Below, one piece after another: positions 17,079 through 24,536 of a stretch of DNA of 64,000 bases (positions are counted from its first letter, which is position 1; every line of letters starts with the position of its first letter). A model generated the notes under the pieces. The model was not told where the DNA came from. It was given only the letters and a program-made list of their open reading frames with translations, and did no database searches. The position numbers and the translations under genes are program-made. The stretch is from the NCBI GenBank assembly GCA_900754075.1, contig CAAEBN010000044.1, positions 7,119 through 71,118 of the forward strand, given 5' to 3'. The DNA comes from an uncultured Collinsella sp. (lineage in GTDB: Bacteria > Actinomycetota > Coriobacteriia > Coriobacteriales > Coriobacteriaceae).

Positions 17079-18381
17079 AGATGGTGAACTCGGCGAAGTT
17101 GCGGTCGTCGCCTGCGGTGCCGGTGTCATCTGTTGCGGCTGTCGGTGCCAGCGCGTCGCCACCAACGCTTTGCAGCAGCTCGGCTACGTTGGCGTCGGGG
17201 TTCTGACACAGGATATCGAGCAGCTCGATAAAGTCGCGGATGACCTCGCGGGGCGTCAGATGCGTGTCGGCCCCCACGCGGCCAAACTCAATCTTGAGGA
17301 AGTCCACCAAGTCGTTCTCGGTAAGCGTGGGCGTCCAGCCAAAGTAGCCGGCATGGATCTGCATGAGCTTTTCGATGAGCACCAGCAGCTCCTCGTAGGT
17401 GAGCGGCTGCAGGCGGATGATGGGCGCGAGCATGTCTTTGAGATCATCGCGCGCAAAACGGCCCTGAGCGAGACGGCTCCGAAGGGCCTCGTAGGAAAAG
17501 ACGCCGCGGCGGTGGTCCTCGATAGAGGTCGGCGTGCCGCCCATGATCACGCCCAGGTACTGCGCTTTGCCTTGGAGCGTGTCGTTGTACATGGTCAGGA
17601 TCTTCTCGTAGTTATATTGGCGCGTAATCGCGTTGGGAATCTTGTATAGATTCACGAGCTCGTCGATGAGCACCAGCATGCCCTTGTAGCCGCTGCAGAC
17701 CAAAAAACGTGCGATGAGCTTGACGTAGTCGTACCAGTCGTCGTCGCTGATGATGGTCGAGGAGCCCAACTCGGCGCGTGCCTCACTCTTGGTGCGGTAC
17801 TCGCCGCGAATCCATTTGGTCACGCGACTCATAGCTTCTTCGTCACCCTCCGAGACGGCCGTGCGATAACGGCGGAGCATGCGGACAAAGTCAAAGCCGT
17901 GGACCATCTCTTCGAGTGGAGCGAGTTGGGCATTAACGGCAGACTCGTCGACGTCGGCACACGAGGCGACCCAGCGATCCAGAATAAGGTTGAGCGCACC
18001 GCCCTCGGGGCGCGTCTTGGTCGATATATTGCGGATGAGCTCGCGGTAGGTGGCAAGGCCCTGGCCCTGGCCGCCCTGTAGGCGGCGCTCAGGGGAAAGG
18101 TCGGCATCGGCGACCACAAAGCCCTCGCCCATGGCATGCGTTCGGATGGTCTGGAGCAAAAAGCTCTTGCCGGCGCCGTAGCGACCGACTAGGAAACGGA
18201 AGCTTGCGCCCCCATCGGCGATGAGGCTCAGGTCGGTGAGCAGAGCACGGATCTCGACCTCTCGCCCCACGGTGATATAGGGAAGGCCAATGCGCGGGAC
18301 AACGCCGCCCTTGAGCGAGTTGAGAATGACGGCGGCGACGCGCTTGGGCACACGGGGTGCTGCGGATTCGGTATCACTCAT
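17077..18381 (-). CDS. BrxD-like P-loop ATPase (BrxC/BrxD, former DUF2791)
   Basis: A 434-residue P-loop ATPase. The N-terminal RVAAVILNSLKGGVVPRIG and ITVGREVEI blocks, Walker A FLVGRYGAGKSFLL (about residue 70) and Walker B GMLVLIDELVNLY (about 235) fit the BREX ATP-binding family BrxC/BrxD, nearest to BrxD. In BREX type 2 and related clusters BrxD is encoded with an Lhr-like helicase, as here. The ATG overlaps the TerB gene by 8 nt (ATGAGTGA), showing tight coupling. No PglZ, PglX or nuclease gene lies nearby, so this is not a BREX locus. Probable job: ATP-dependent loading or switching of the partner helicase on DNA (inference). Confidence 0.85.
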   Translation of the reverse strand: MSDTESAAPRVPKRVAAVILNSLKGGVVPRIGLPYITVGREVEIRALLTDLSLIADGGASFRFLVGRYGAGKSFLLQTIRTHAMGEGFVVADADLSPERRLQGGQGQGLATYRELIRNISTKTRPEGGALNLILDRWVASCADVDESAVNAQLAPLEEMVHGFDFVRMLRRYRTAVSEGDEEAMSRVTKWIRGEYRTKSEARAELGSSTIISDDDWYDYVKLIARFLVCSGYKGMLVLIDELVNLYKIPNAITRQYNYEKILTMYNDTLQGKAQYLGVIMGGTPTSIEDHRRGVFSYEALRSRLAQGRFARDDLKDMLAPIIRLQPLTYEELLVLIEKLMQIHAGYFGWTPTLTENDLVDFLKIEFGRVGADTHLTPREVIRDFIELLDILCQNPDANVAELLQSVGGDALAPTAATDDTGTAGDDRNFAEFTI

Positions 18382-20119
18382 GGTCTAAGTATCCTCTCAC
18401 GTCTGCTTCGTAGTCCTCGATAATTTGCGGTCCTGCTGAGCCAAATTCAATAACGGTGTCGCCCACCAGGTCAAAGAGCGCTTCGTTGATGCTATCGACG
18501 AGCATGTCTTCACTCTTGCCCGACTGTGCTACCGCCGATGCCGTCTGCGCTGCGTTTTGCTCGAGGAGCGCTCGAAGATAGGCATCTGCGGCGGGGTCGA
18601 GTGCGGACGCGGTGTCGGCGGGCGTGGGCGCTGGTGCGAGGAGCGGTGCTACGACGTCAAACTGCTCGGTGGAGATGGTCGGCTCGCTAGCCTCGTCCTG
18701 CTGTATGGTCGTCACGACTGGTTCGGCGATCGTGTCAGCCACGGGCTCGGCTTCCCGTCGCTCGGCAACTGCCACCTCGGCATCCGCAAGCGTGCCGTCC
18801 TCGCGCTCCTCGTCGATCAAAAGCGCCTCGCGCGTTTGTGCGGCGGCGCTTCGAATGTGCCCCAGCTGGCTCAGGTCGATATCGATCTTGACGGGCTGAT
18901 GCGCGGCATCCCATGAAAGCCATGCCGCGATCTCGTCATCGATAATCTTAGCCAGATATTTGGGAACCTTCTCTTCCTTAAGGGGATGGCTGGGGTCCAG
19001 TGCCAAGCGCAGGCGCTGATCGCAAGCGCGCATCATCTCACCGAGCTTGCTACTTTTTTGTCTACTGCCGTGGATGCGCATACATTCCCAAAAGCCATTT
19101 TGGCAGCGGTAGATGTGAATGGGGTCCAGGCGATATTCACAGTTCTCGTGGCGCTCGGGCGCAAAGAACACGGCCGAGGCAAACATGGTGTAGGGCATGG
19201 CCGTCTCCTCCCCAAACAAGCTCGCTACGATGCCGGTCTTTCGGTGCGTGTCATAGTAGCGCGCCATACGGACATACACGGCGCATGCCACGTGGCGCAG
19301 GTCGCGATGGTGGGAACGGTCGAGCCGTGAGTTATTCAGGTTGTACGTCGAGAGTGCGTCGATGGCAGCCATGAGCCGCTCCTCATGCGCCTCATCGGGC
19401 GGAAGGGGAAGCGTGGGCTCGGAGGTCTTGCGACGTTTGGGGGGCAGGTCCGACGGCGCCGGCGCGGGTACAAGGTCTCGTGCTGCGCAGCGCAGCTCGA
19501 TGAGGGCGTTGTCGAATGCGACGGTTTTAGAGTCGCGAAGCAGCTTGGGGTCGAGCTCATGGAACACGGCGTAGTCCTGCAGCCACACGCGTGCGAACCG
19601 GTCGATGCCAGGTTCAAAGGCGCGATAGGCATCCCAAAATGCCTTAATCTTGCTAAAGCTATCGAGCGGATTATCTACGCCAATGCCGCAAATCAATTCG
19701 TAAAGATAAAGAAAAGCAAACGAGGTCGATGTCTCCTCGATATTGCCGCGGCGCACTTGGGCACGCCAGGTAAAGTAGCCGCGCAACTGTCGATCGCTCA
19801 TGGCATTGTAGGTGGGAAAGTACGACTTAAAGGTGCCGTTGTAGGGGCAATCGTCCTCGAAGTCGGCCATCAGCAGGCCTTGGCGGTAAAAGAGCTCCGC
19901 CTCCGATAGCCAACGTCCCGCGCCGCCTTTGGGATCCTCTTGCCAGCGTGATATCTCGCGCATCTTGCGGTACTGGTCGGGGAGGAAGTTCTGCATCTGA
20001 CGACCGGTCTTGAGAATCGGCTCGTCAGCATAGATTTCGTTTGAGAAGCGGGCGGACTGATGGGTCCGGGCCTCGGCCATAATGCGCTCGATGAGCATCT
20101 TGACGTCCTGGTCGGCCAC
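18374..20119 (-). CDS. TerB-N / TerB-C domain protein
   Basis: A 581-residue protein heading the operon. Residues about 50-250 match the TerB-N domain (FLPDQYRKMREISRW, then LYELICGIGVDNPLD). Residues about 380-440 carry a TerB-C-like block (KIDIDLSQLGHIRSAAAQTR then EALLIDEER). An acidic linker and a final ~60-residue helical segment follow. TerB-N/TerB-C proteins have been linked by comparative genomics to stress, metal sensing and DNA processing; no enzymatic motif is seen, so a scaffold or sensor is likely. GTG 20119 has GGAGAGG upstream. It overlaps the ATPase gene by 8 nt. Confidence 0.82.
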   Translation of the reverse strand: MADQDVKMLIERIMAEARTHQSARFSNEIYADEPILKTGRQMQNFLPDQYRKMREISRWQEDPKGGAGRWLSEAELFYRQGLLMADFEDDCPYNGTFKSYFPTYNAMSDRQLRGYFTWRAQVRRGNIEETSTSFAFLYLYELICGIGVDNPLDSFSKIKAFWDAYRAFEPGIDRFARVWLQDYAVFHELDPKLLRDSKTVAFDNALIELRCAARDLVPAPAPSDLPPKRRKTSEPTLPLPPDEAHEERLMAAIDALSTYNLNNSRLDRSHHRDLRHVACAVYVRMARYYDTHRKTGIVASLFGEETAMPYTMFASAVFFAPERHENCEYRLDPIHIYRCQNGFWECMRIHGSRQKSSKLGEMMRACDQRLRLALDPSHPLKEEKVPKYLAKIIDDEIAAWLSWDAAHQPVKIDIDLSQLGHIRSAAAQTREALLIDEEREDGTLADAEVAVAERREAEPVADTIAEPVVTTIQQDEASEPTISTEQFDVVAPLLAPAPTPADTASALDPAADAYLRALLEQNAAQTASAVAQSGKSEDMLVDSINEALFDLVGDTVIEFGSAGPQIIEDYEADVRGYLDHE

Positions 20120-20208
20120 CGCCCTCTCCTCTCCCTATATGGTGTCGGTGACCTCATATCATAACACAGCATCAAACAGGTGTTCGAGATACCGCTATGT
20201 AGATAGAT

Positions 20209-20925
20209 TTAGAACAAGAGGGCGTAGATGACCGCCACGACGACGGAGGGGAGCATATTGGCCGTGCGGAAGGTCTGAGGTCGAATAAGGTTAACGCCAA
20301 CACAGAAGATGAGCATGGAGCCCACAAGCGAAAGGCTGTCGAGGGCTGCGGTGGTCATGATGGGGGAGAGTGCGCCGGCAAAAAGCGTGATCGTGCCCTG
20401 GAATACGGCAACGGGCAGGGCCGAGAAGATGCAGCCGCGGCCAAGCGAGGCCGTCATGGTGCAGACGATGATGCAGTCCAGCGCGCCCTTCAGGGCAAGC
20501 GTGGACCAGTCGCCGAGCAGGCCGTCCTGAATCGATCCTACGATGGCCATGGCGCCGATACACACGGTGAGCGATGCCGAGACAAAGGCGTTGGTGAACT
20601 CGTTGTCACCCTCGCTGCCGGTTTTGCGCTTGAGCCATTCGCCGAGGTTCTCGATGGCGGCCTCCAGGTTGATGGCCTCGCCGATGAGCGAACCGAGGGC
20701 AAATGAGACGATAAGCATGGTGGTGCCGGTGGTCGCCAACGTCTCTCCATCGATAACGAGCATCTTTTGCATGGTGCCGCCCAGGCCGATAAACAGAACG
20801 CACAACCCCGACGCCTTCATGAGCGTGTCTTGGATGCGGGGCGTAATGAAGCGCCCACCCATGAGGCCCAGCAGACCGCCCGCGATCAAAAGCGCGACGT
20901 TGATGATCGTTCCTAAACCCGGCAT
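20209..20925 (-). CDS. DUF554 family membrane protein
   Basis: A 238-residue polytopic membrane protein with about seven hydrophobic segments. Family marks: MPGLGTIINVALLIAGGLLG at the start, GLCVLFIGLGGTMQ, the conserved GAMAIVGSIQDGL and ALDCIIVCTMTASLG segments. DUF554 proteins (YdfK/YqgA) are predicted transporters of unknown substrate. ATG 20925 was preferred over 20949 because AGGAGGG lies 3-4 nt upstream and the family start coincides. It stands alone between the TerB operon and the secreted-protein operon. Confidence 0.88.
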   Translation of the reverse strand: MPGLGTIINVALLIAGGLLGLMGGRFITPRIQDTLMKASGLCVLFIGLGGTMQKMLVIDGETLATTGTTMLIVSFALGSLIGEAINLEAAIENLGEWLKRKTGSEGDNEFTNAFVSASLTVCIGAMAIVGSIQDGLLGDWSTLALKGALDCIIVCTMTASLGRGCIFSALPVAVFQGTITLFAGALSPIMTTAALDSLSLVGSMLIFCVGVNLIRPQTFRTANMLPSVVVAVIYALLF

Positions 20926-21014
20926 GAACCCTCCTGTAATTGATGCCAACGCGGCAATCGTAGCAGAACGGGGAGGGGAGTGCTCAGTATCCGAGCCAAG
21001 CGGCGGTTAGCGGT

Positions 21015-22418
21015 CTAGGACAGGACGGGGCTAAAGTCGAAGCGCAGCGTCATAAGGTGCTGCGGGGATGCGATGGCTGCGGCAATGATGTCGGCATCTC
21101 GTGCACGATCGAACCCTTCAAGTTCCATTTGATAGGGGAAGTCTTCTTGGATACCGATGCGACGAGGAACCAAAAGCTTGGTTCCGTCGAATTCTTCGGT
21201 TCGCGTTCCGTCTGCTGCAACGGAATAAAGGTGTAACTTGGCGGTCGTTGTGGCATCAAGTGCCGAGATGGCTTGGATATCGTTCGATGCGCTCCTTGCT
21301 CCCATTGCTGTAAGTGCCGTAGGCGCGATGACTTCACCCGAAGGCAAAAAGACGAGCTCGACGGTATTGGGGAATGCGATAAGGATATTTTTGCGGCGGG
21401 GCGCATTGACAGCGACTGGCTCAATGCTTGTGGCATCGACGGTTTCCGTGTGGTCGAGCGCGACCATCATGCAACAGTTGCCTTCGTCGACATCTGGGGG
21501 AGCGGCAAAGTCCAGGCCGTCTTTCGGTTGGGGATCGCCTGGTTCGGTGGCGGTGCCGCCTGGCTTCTCGAGAGGGGCCGCAGCGTTGCCTTCTGATGAT
21601 ACATCGTCTGCATCGTCAACATGCGCCGGTGCGTCCGCGATCTCGTCTTTGGGGGATTTGTCATTATCGCTCGATATAGGAGCGGCAATCCCGACGGACC
21701 CCACTCCGTGCCATGTCATTTGGAGCAGCGCCGGATCGGCGAGAATGCGCTGCACGCCCGGCTCCTGGGCATCGATATTGATGGGGGCGGGTTCTGATCC
21801 GCGCGTGAGGGTAAGCGAGCCCTTCTGCCTGTTGCTTTGAGCTTCTTGGTCATCCGCGTCGCCAGCGTAGAACAGCAAAGGCGCATCTCCCGTTGCGATG
21901 GCTTCGGTGTTCGCCTTGGTCAGTCGCAGCGATGCCGTAAAGGAGATGATGGGCTGCGCGCCATCGACATTCGAGGGAACGCAGCCCAGGCATACACCCC
22001 CTCCTTCTTCTTCATGGGCCGCGCTGTCGAAGACGACCTTCGCCCCGTTCGCCGAGTCATCGACCGAGGCAATATCGATGCGCAACTCTAAGTCGCATGG
22101 GTCGCCATCGGCGTCGACTGCAGCCGATTTCCATGTGCAGATGGCACAGCCTGTCTGGGGACCGTTCTCCTTGTCCGGTCGCTTGATATCCACGACTATC
22201 GAGTCGACCGTATTGCGGTGAAGACATCCCGAGGTTCGGACCGTGGCGCGTGCGAGCGAAAAACGTTGGCAGGCGACGATACCCGACGAATTCGCCACGG
22301 GGTTCAGAGCTTGCGGTAAGGAGTTTGCCGTGGCGGGCGTCGCCCAAGCGGCGAGAGGCATACCGCTCGCCAGTGCGCTGCAGAGCGCGGCAACGGGCAA
22401 AAGGTTTTTGGGTGCCAT
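21015..22418 (-). CDS. Secreted hypothetical protein (467 aa), last gene of a surface-protein operon
   Basis: A 467-residue protein with a Sec-type signal peptide (LPVAALCSALASGMPLAAWA, then ATPATA). The mature part contains many Cys in pairs (QTGCAICTWK, GGGVCLGCVP, NCCMM), which may bind metal or form disulfides, and an Asp/Glu/Pro-rich spacer about residues 250-320. There is no LPXTG or C-terminal anchor, so it is secreted or held by partners. No known family was recognised. It is last of five minus-strand genes (24191 to 21015) with short gaps, all small exported or membrane proteins, suggesting a shared surface structure. Confidence 0.75.
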   Translation of the reverse strand: MAPKNLLPVAALCSALASGMPLAAWATPATANSLPQALNPVANSSGIVACQRFSLARATVRTSGCLHRNTVDSIVVDIKRPDKENGPQTGCAICTWKSAAVDADGDPCDLELRIDIASVDDSANGAKVVFDSAAHEEEGGGVCLGCVPSNVDGAQPIISFTASLRLTKANTEAIATGDAPLLFYAGDADDQEAQSNRQKGSLTLTRGSEPAPINIDAQEPGVQRILADPALLQMTWHGVGSVGIAAPISSDNDKSPKDEIADAPAHVDDADDVSSEGNAAAPLEKPGGTATEPGDPQPKDGLDFAAPPDVDEGNCCMMVALDHTETVDATSIEPVAVNAPRRKNILIAFPNTVELVFLPSGEVIAPTALTAMGARSASNDIQAISALDATTTAKLHLYSVAADGTRTEEFDGTKLLVPRRIGIQEDFPYQMELEGFDRARDADIIAAAIASPQHLMTLRFDFSPVLS

Positions 22419-22457
22419 GGTTCTCCTATCTATTCCGCGTACTCCGGTTATGCTTGG

Positions 22458-22718
22458 CTATTGGTTGCGTTTGATGTGCAGGCCAAGGCACGTCAGTCCT
22501 GCTCCCACCGTGGCGGCGCCCACCGCAATGAGTTGCCGGGTGTCGCTCGTCTGAGCGAGCGGCTCGTGACGGCTGCCGCGATTAAGGCCCGAAAGGTCGA
22601 CGGTCACTTCTGTGGCCGCCTGCGCTTGCTCTTGTTGAGCAAAGGCCATGGCAGGTGCGGACGCCAAGATGCCGACGATGGCGGCCAGTGCGATCGCCTT
22701 AGGACGTGGCGTGCGCAC
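22458..22718 (-). CDS. Small exported protein with C-terminal membrane segment (86 aa)
   Basis: An 86-residue protein if started at GTG 22718: signal peptide (AIALAAIVGILASAPAMAFA), a short soluble part (VTVDLSGLNRGSRHE) and a C-terminal hydrophobic helix ending LHIKRNQ, like a sortase-substrate tail without an LPXTG motif. The frame is open further upstream to 22784, but that part overlaps the preceding gene and is not protein-like. With the GTG start the overlap is 20 nt. No clear SD is visible, so translation may be coupled. Function unknown. Confidence 0.6.
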   Translation of the reverse strand: MRTPRPKAIALAAIVGILASAPAMAFAQQEQAQAATEVTVDLSGLNRGSRHEPLAQTSDTRQLIAVGAATVGAGLTCLGLHIKRNQ

Positions 22719-23301
22719 CGGGCTCGACCGTCCAGGTGATGCTTGCCACTTGATCTCCCGTACCGGTGGCGTGGTAGATGTCACGCGTGACGCGGGCGAC
22801 GTGGCCGCTCACATTGAGCTTGATTTTGTCCGTTCCGTCGGCAATGCCCTGGTACTTCATGTCGAAGTTTGCGTCTTTGGAAAGATCGAGGCCCGTAGTC
22901 TGAGTCGCCGAGCTGGCATCCTTTTCTGCATTATCGGGGCCAACCTTAAAATCGATGGAGTTCTGGGCCGAGCCCGTCTTTGCGTCTGCAACGATTGCCC
23001 AGTCGTTCTTGGCCGTGACCTTCATGTTAGTGACGTGGATGCCATATGCCGAGAGGTTGTCGATGGTAATCGTCTTGTCGGAGGGTCCTACAAGCTTTCC
23101 GTCGGCTTGGGCGGCAAAGGGGATGACCGTTGGCGCCTTAAACGAAACATTGCTAATGTCGGCCTTCACCGTCACATCGGTGGTTCCAACGCGCACCTCT
23201 GCCATGGCCGCCGTTGGCGCGGCGCCCATCGCAAGTGCGAGCGTAAGCCCTGCGCCCACGGCGAGTGCCCTGGCTCCGCTCAGGTTCATGGGTGTGTTCA
23301 T
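22699..23301 (-). CDS. Secreted beta-rich hypothetical protein (200 aa)
   Basis: A 200-residue protein with a signal peptide (AVGAGLTLALAMGAAPTAAM, cleavage near AMA-EV). The mature part is Val/Thr/Asp-rich and predicted beta (VSFKAPTVIPFAAQADGKLV, NLSAYGIHVTNMKV), ending with ASITWTVEPG. The layout recalls secreted WxL-like or coat-like beta-sandwich subunits of Gram-positive surface clusters; the resemblance is by eye only. GAAAGGATCG precedes the ATG. Two hairpins (23321-23371) upstream could set its expression apart from the anchored protein gene before it, as for a major subunit. Confidence 0.72.
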   Translation of the reverse strand: MNTPMNLSGARALAVGAGLTLALAMGAAPTAAMAEVRVGTTDVTVKADISNVSFKAPTVIPFAAQADGKLVGPSDKTITIDNLSAYGIHVTNMKVTAKNDWAIVADAKTGSAQNSIDFKVGPDNAEKDASSATQTTGLDLSKDANFDMKYQGIADGTDKIKLNVSGHVARVTRDIYHATGTGDQVASITWTVEPGAHATS

Positions 23302-23320
23302 AATCGATCCTTTCTGCTCG

Positions 23321-23371
23321 TCACGGACTGTTTCCGTGATGGTTGGACGAATGGGGGCAGGGTGCTGCCCC
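23321..23371 (-). other. Two intercistronic hairpins before the 200-aa secreted protein gene
   Basis: TCACGGA/TCCGTGA (23321-23339) and GGGGCAG/CTGCCCC (23354-23371) are perfect 7-bp stems in the 87-nt gap between two operon genes. No T-run follows, so mRNA processing or 5' stabilisation is more likely than termination. Confidence 0.5.
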
Positions 23372-23388
23372 TGCGTGCGCGTCGGCCA

Positions 23389-23898
23389 CTAGCCTTCTGC
23401 CTGGGCCACCCGCACTTTGACGCGCGTCGGATTGCCGTGGGTGTCGTAGGTCTTGGCATCGAGTGCCTGAATCTCGATATATGCCTCGCCTTCTTTGATG
23501 TCGCCGGCGGGGCACGTCTCGATTGTCTTGCCGGTCTCGACCACGCCGGATTCGTACATGGTCTCGTCGTTTTGGATGACGCGGAATCGCTGGGGAAATT
23601 TATTGTCTTGGACGTTTTGCACGTTGACGCGCAGCTTGCCGTCCTCCTGCAGCTGAGCGACCGGCGCGACCGAAATCGTCATCATGTTGTCGCGGACGAT
23701 GGCGTCGAGCTCATCTTGGATTTCCTGACGCGTTTTGCCCTCGGCCGTCGTGACTGAGGCGCCCGCCTCGGGTACGGGCTGCGACTGCCAAGCGTATAGT
23801 CCTACGGCGACAAGGGCGCAGATGATGGCCAAGCAGGCAACGATGAGCTTCTTGCGATGCCCCAGGCCTGCAAAGTGGGGTGGCCTCTTCGCGCTCAT
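23389..23898 (-). CDS. Membrane-anchored extracytoplasmic protein (169 aa)
   Basis: A 169-residue protein: short cytoplasmic N-terminus (MSAKRPPHFAGLGHRKK), one membrane segment (LIVACLAIICALVAVGLYAW) and an extracytoplasmic beta-rich domain (MTISVAPVAQLQEDGKLRVN, ETMYESGVVETGKTIETC). This resembles a Gram-positive family of membrane-anchored beta-sandwich proteins encoded beside WxL-like secreted proteins. ATG 23898 overlaps the upstream stop (ATGA), which fixes the start. A much longer frame running to 24216 is a read-through of a different frame over the 98-aa gene. Function unknown; probably an anchor or assembly factor. Confidence 0.75.
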   Translation of the reverse strand: MSAKRPPHFAGLGHRKKLIVACLAIICALVAVGLYAWQSQPVPEAGASVTTAEGKTRQEIQDELDAIVRDNMMTISVAPVAQLQEDGKLRVNVQNVQDNKFPQRFRVIQNDETMYESGVVETGKTIETCPAGDIKEGEAYIEIQALDAKTYDTHGNPTRVKVRVAQAEG

Positions 23899-24191
23899 GC
23901 GGCATCCTTGGCGGTATAGACGCGCGCGAACGTGGACGGGTCCGCTCCAAAGAGCATGTGAAGCATCAGGCGGCGCGAGTAGACGAGCTCTTCGAAGTCG
24001 GGAGGGAGCTCGATGTCGTGGGTATGCGCGATGTGGTGGGCGAGCGCCGAGAACGACTCGGGGTCGCAGATCACATCGGTAGTAACGTGGTAGACCGCCG
24101 TATCGGGGAATGCCTCTTCGTCGAAAGGCAGGAGATGGGGATCGTCGTCGACTTCGATGGCGATGCCGTACTGGGGCCAGTAATATGCCAT
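23895..24191 (-). CDS. Hypothetical protein (98 aa), first gene of the surface operon
   Basis: A 98-residue acidic protein (MAYYWPQYGIAIEVDDDPHL...) with no signal peptide or membrane segment, so cytoplasmic. His-rich middle (ALAHHIAHTHDIELPPDFEE) and basic C-terminal helix. GGAGG 6 nt before the ATG. Its stop overlaps the next ATG (ATGA), giving translational coupling to the membrane-anchored protein. It could be a nuclease-like or restriction-endonuclease-fold protein by its short size and D/E/H content, but no motif proves this; function unknown. Confidence 0.7.
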   Translation of the reverse strand: MAYYWPQYGIAIEVDDDPHLLPFDEEAFPDTAVYHVTTDVICDPESFSALAHHIAHTHDIELPPDFEELVYSRRLMLHMLFGADPSTFARVYTAKDAA

Positions 24192-24536
24192 GGGAACCTC
24201 CCTGCTTCTGGGCCAAAACTTCTATCGGTTTTGGCTGTCGACGCCGACCGTATCAGCCGCTACTTGACCAATTTCTGACCAAATGCTTGACGGATTGGCG
24301 TCTCCGCAGGTAAAAGGCGGCAAAAAATACTCCAACTTTTTTCGAGCGACATTTACGCGATCGGCGACGGCGGGGCCATATGTGTCAAAAGCATCGTCTG
24401 CCGAGGAAATCTAGCCACTCGCCGAATTGCACGAACGTAAAAATCGCCAATTATGGAGACGATCTCGAACACGTCGACGAAACGATGCGGTAACATCTCC
24501 CTGCAAACACTGTAGTTAGCTAAAGGGGGAGTTCGC
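24192..24536. other. 345-bp divergent intergenic region
   Basis: This is the gap between the divergent 98-aa gene and the lactate dehydrogenase gene. It is locally AT-richer (24310-24360 and 24420-24460) than the genes and must hold both promoters, but no -35/-10 pair is convincing. No ORF, hairpin or repeat stands out. Confidence 0.4.

Noticed and set aside
14513..20119. BREX type 2 or Pgl system
   Set aside because: No PglX, PglZ, PglY or PglW homologue is present within the window; only BrxD-like and BrxHI-like proteins with TerB.
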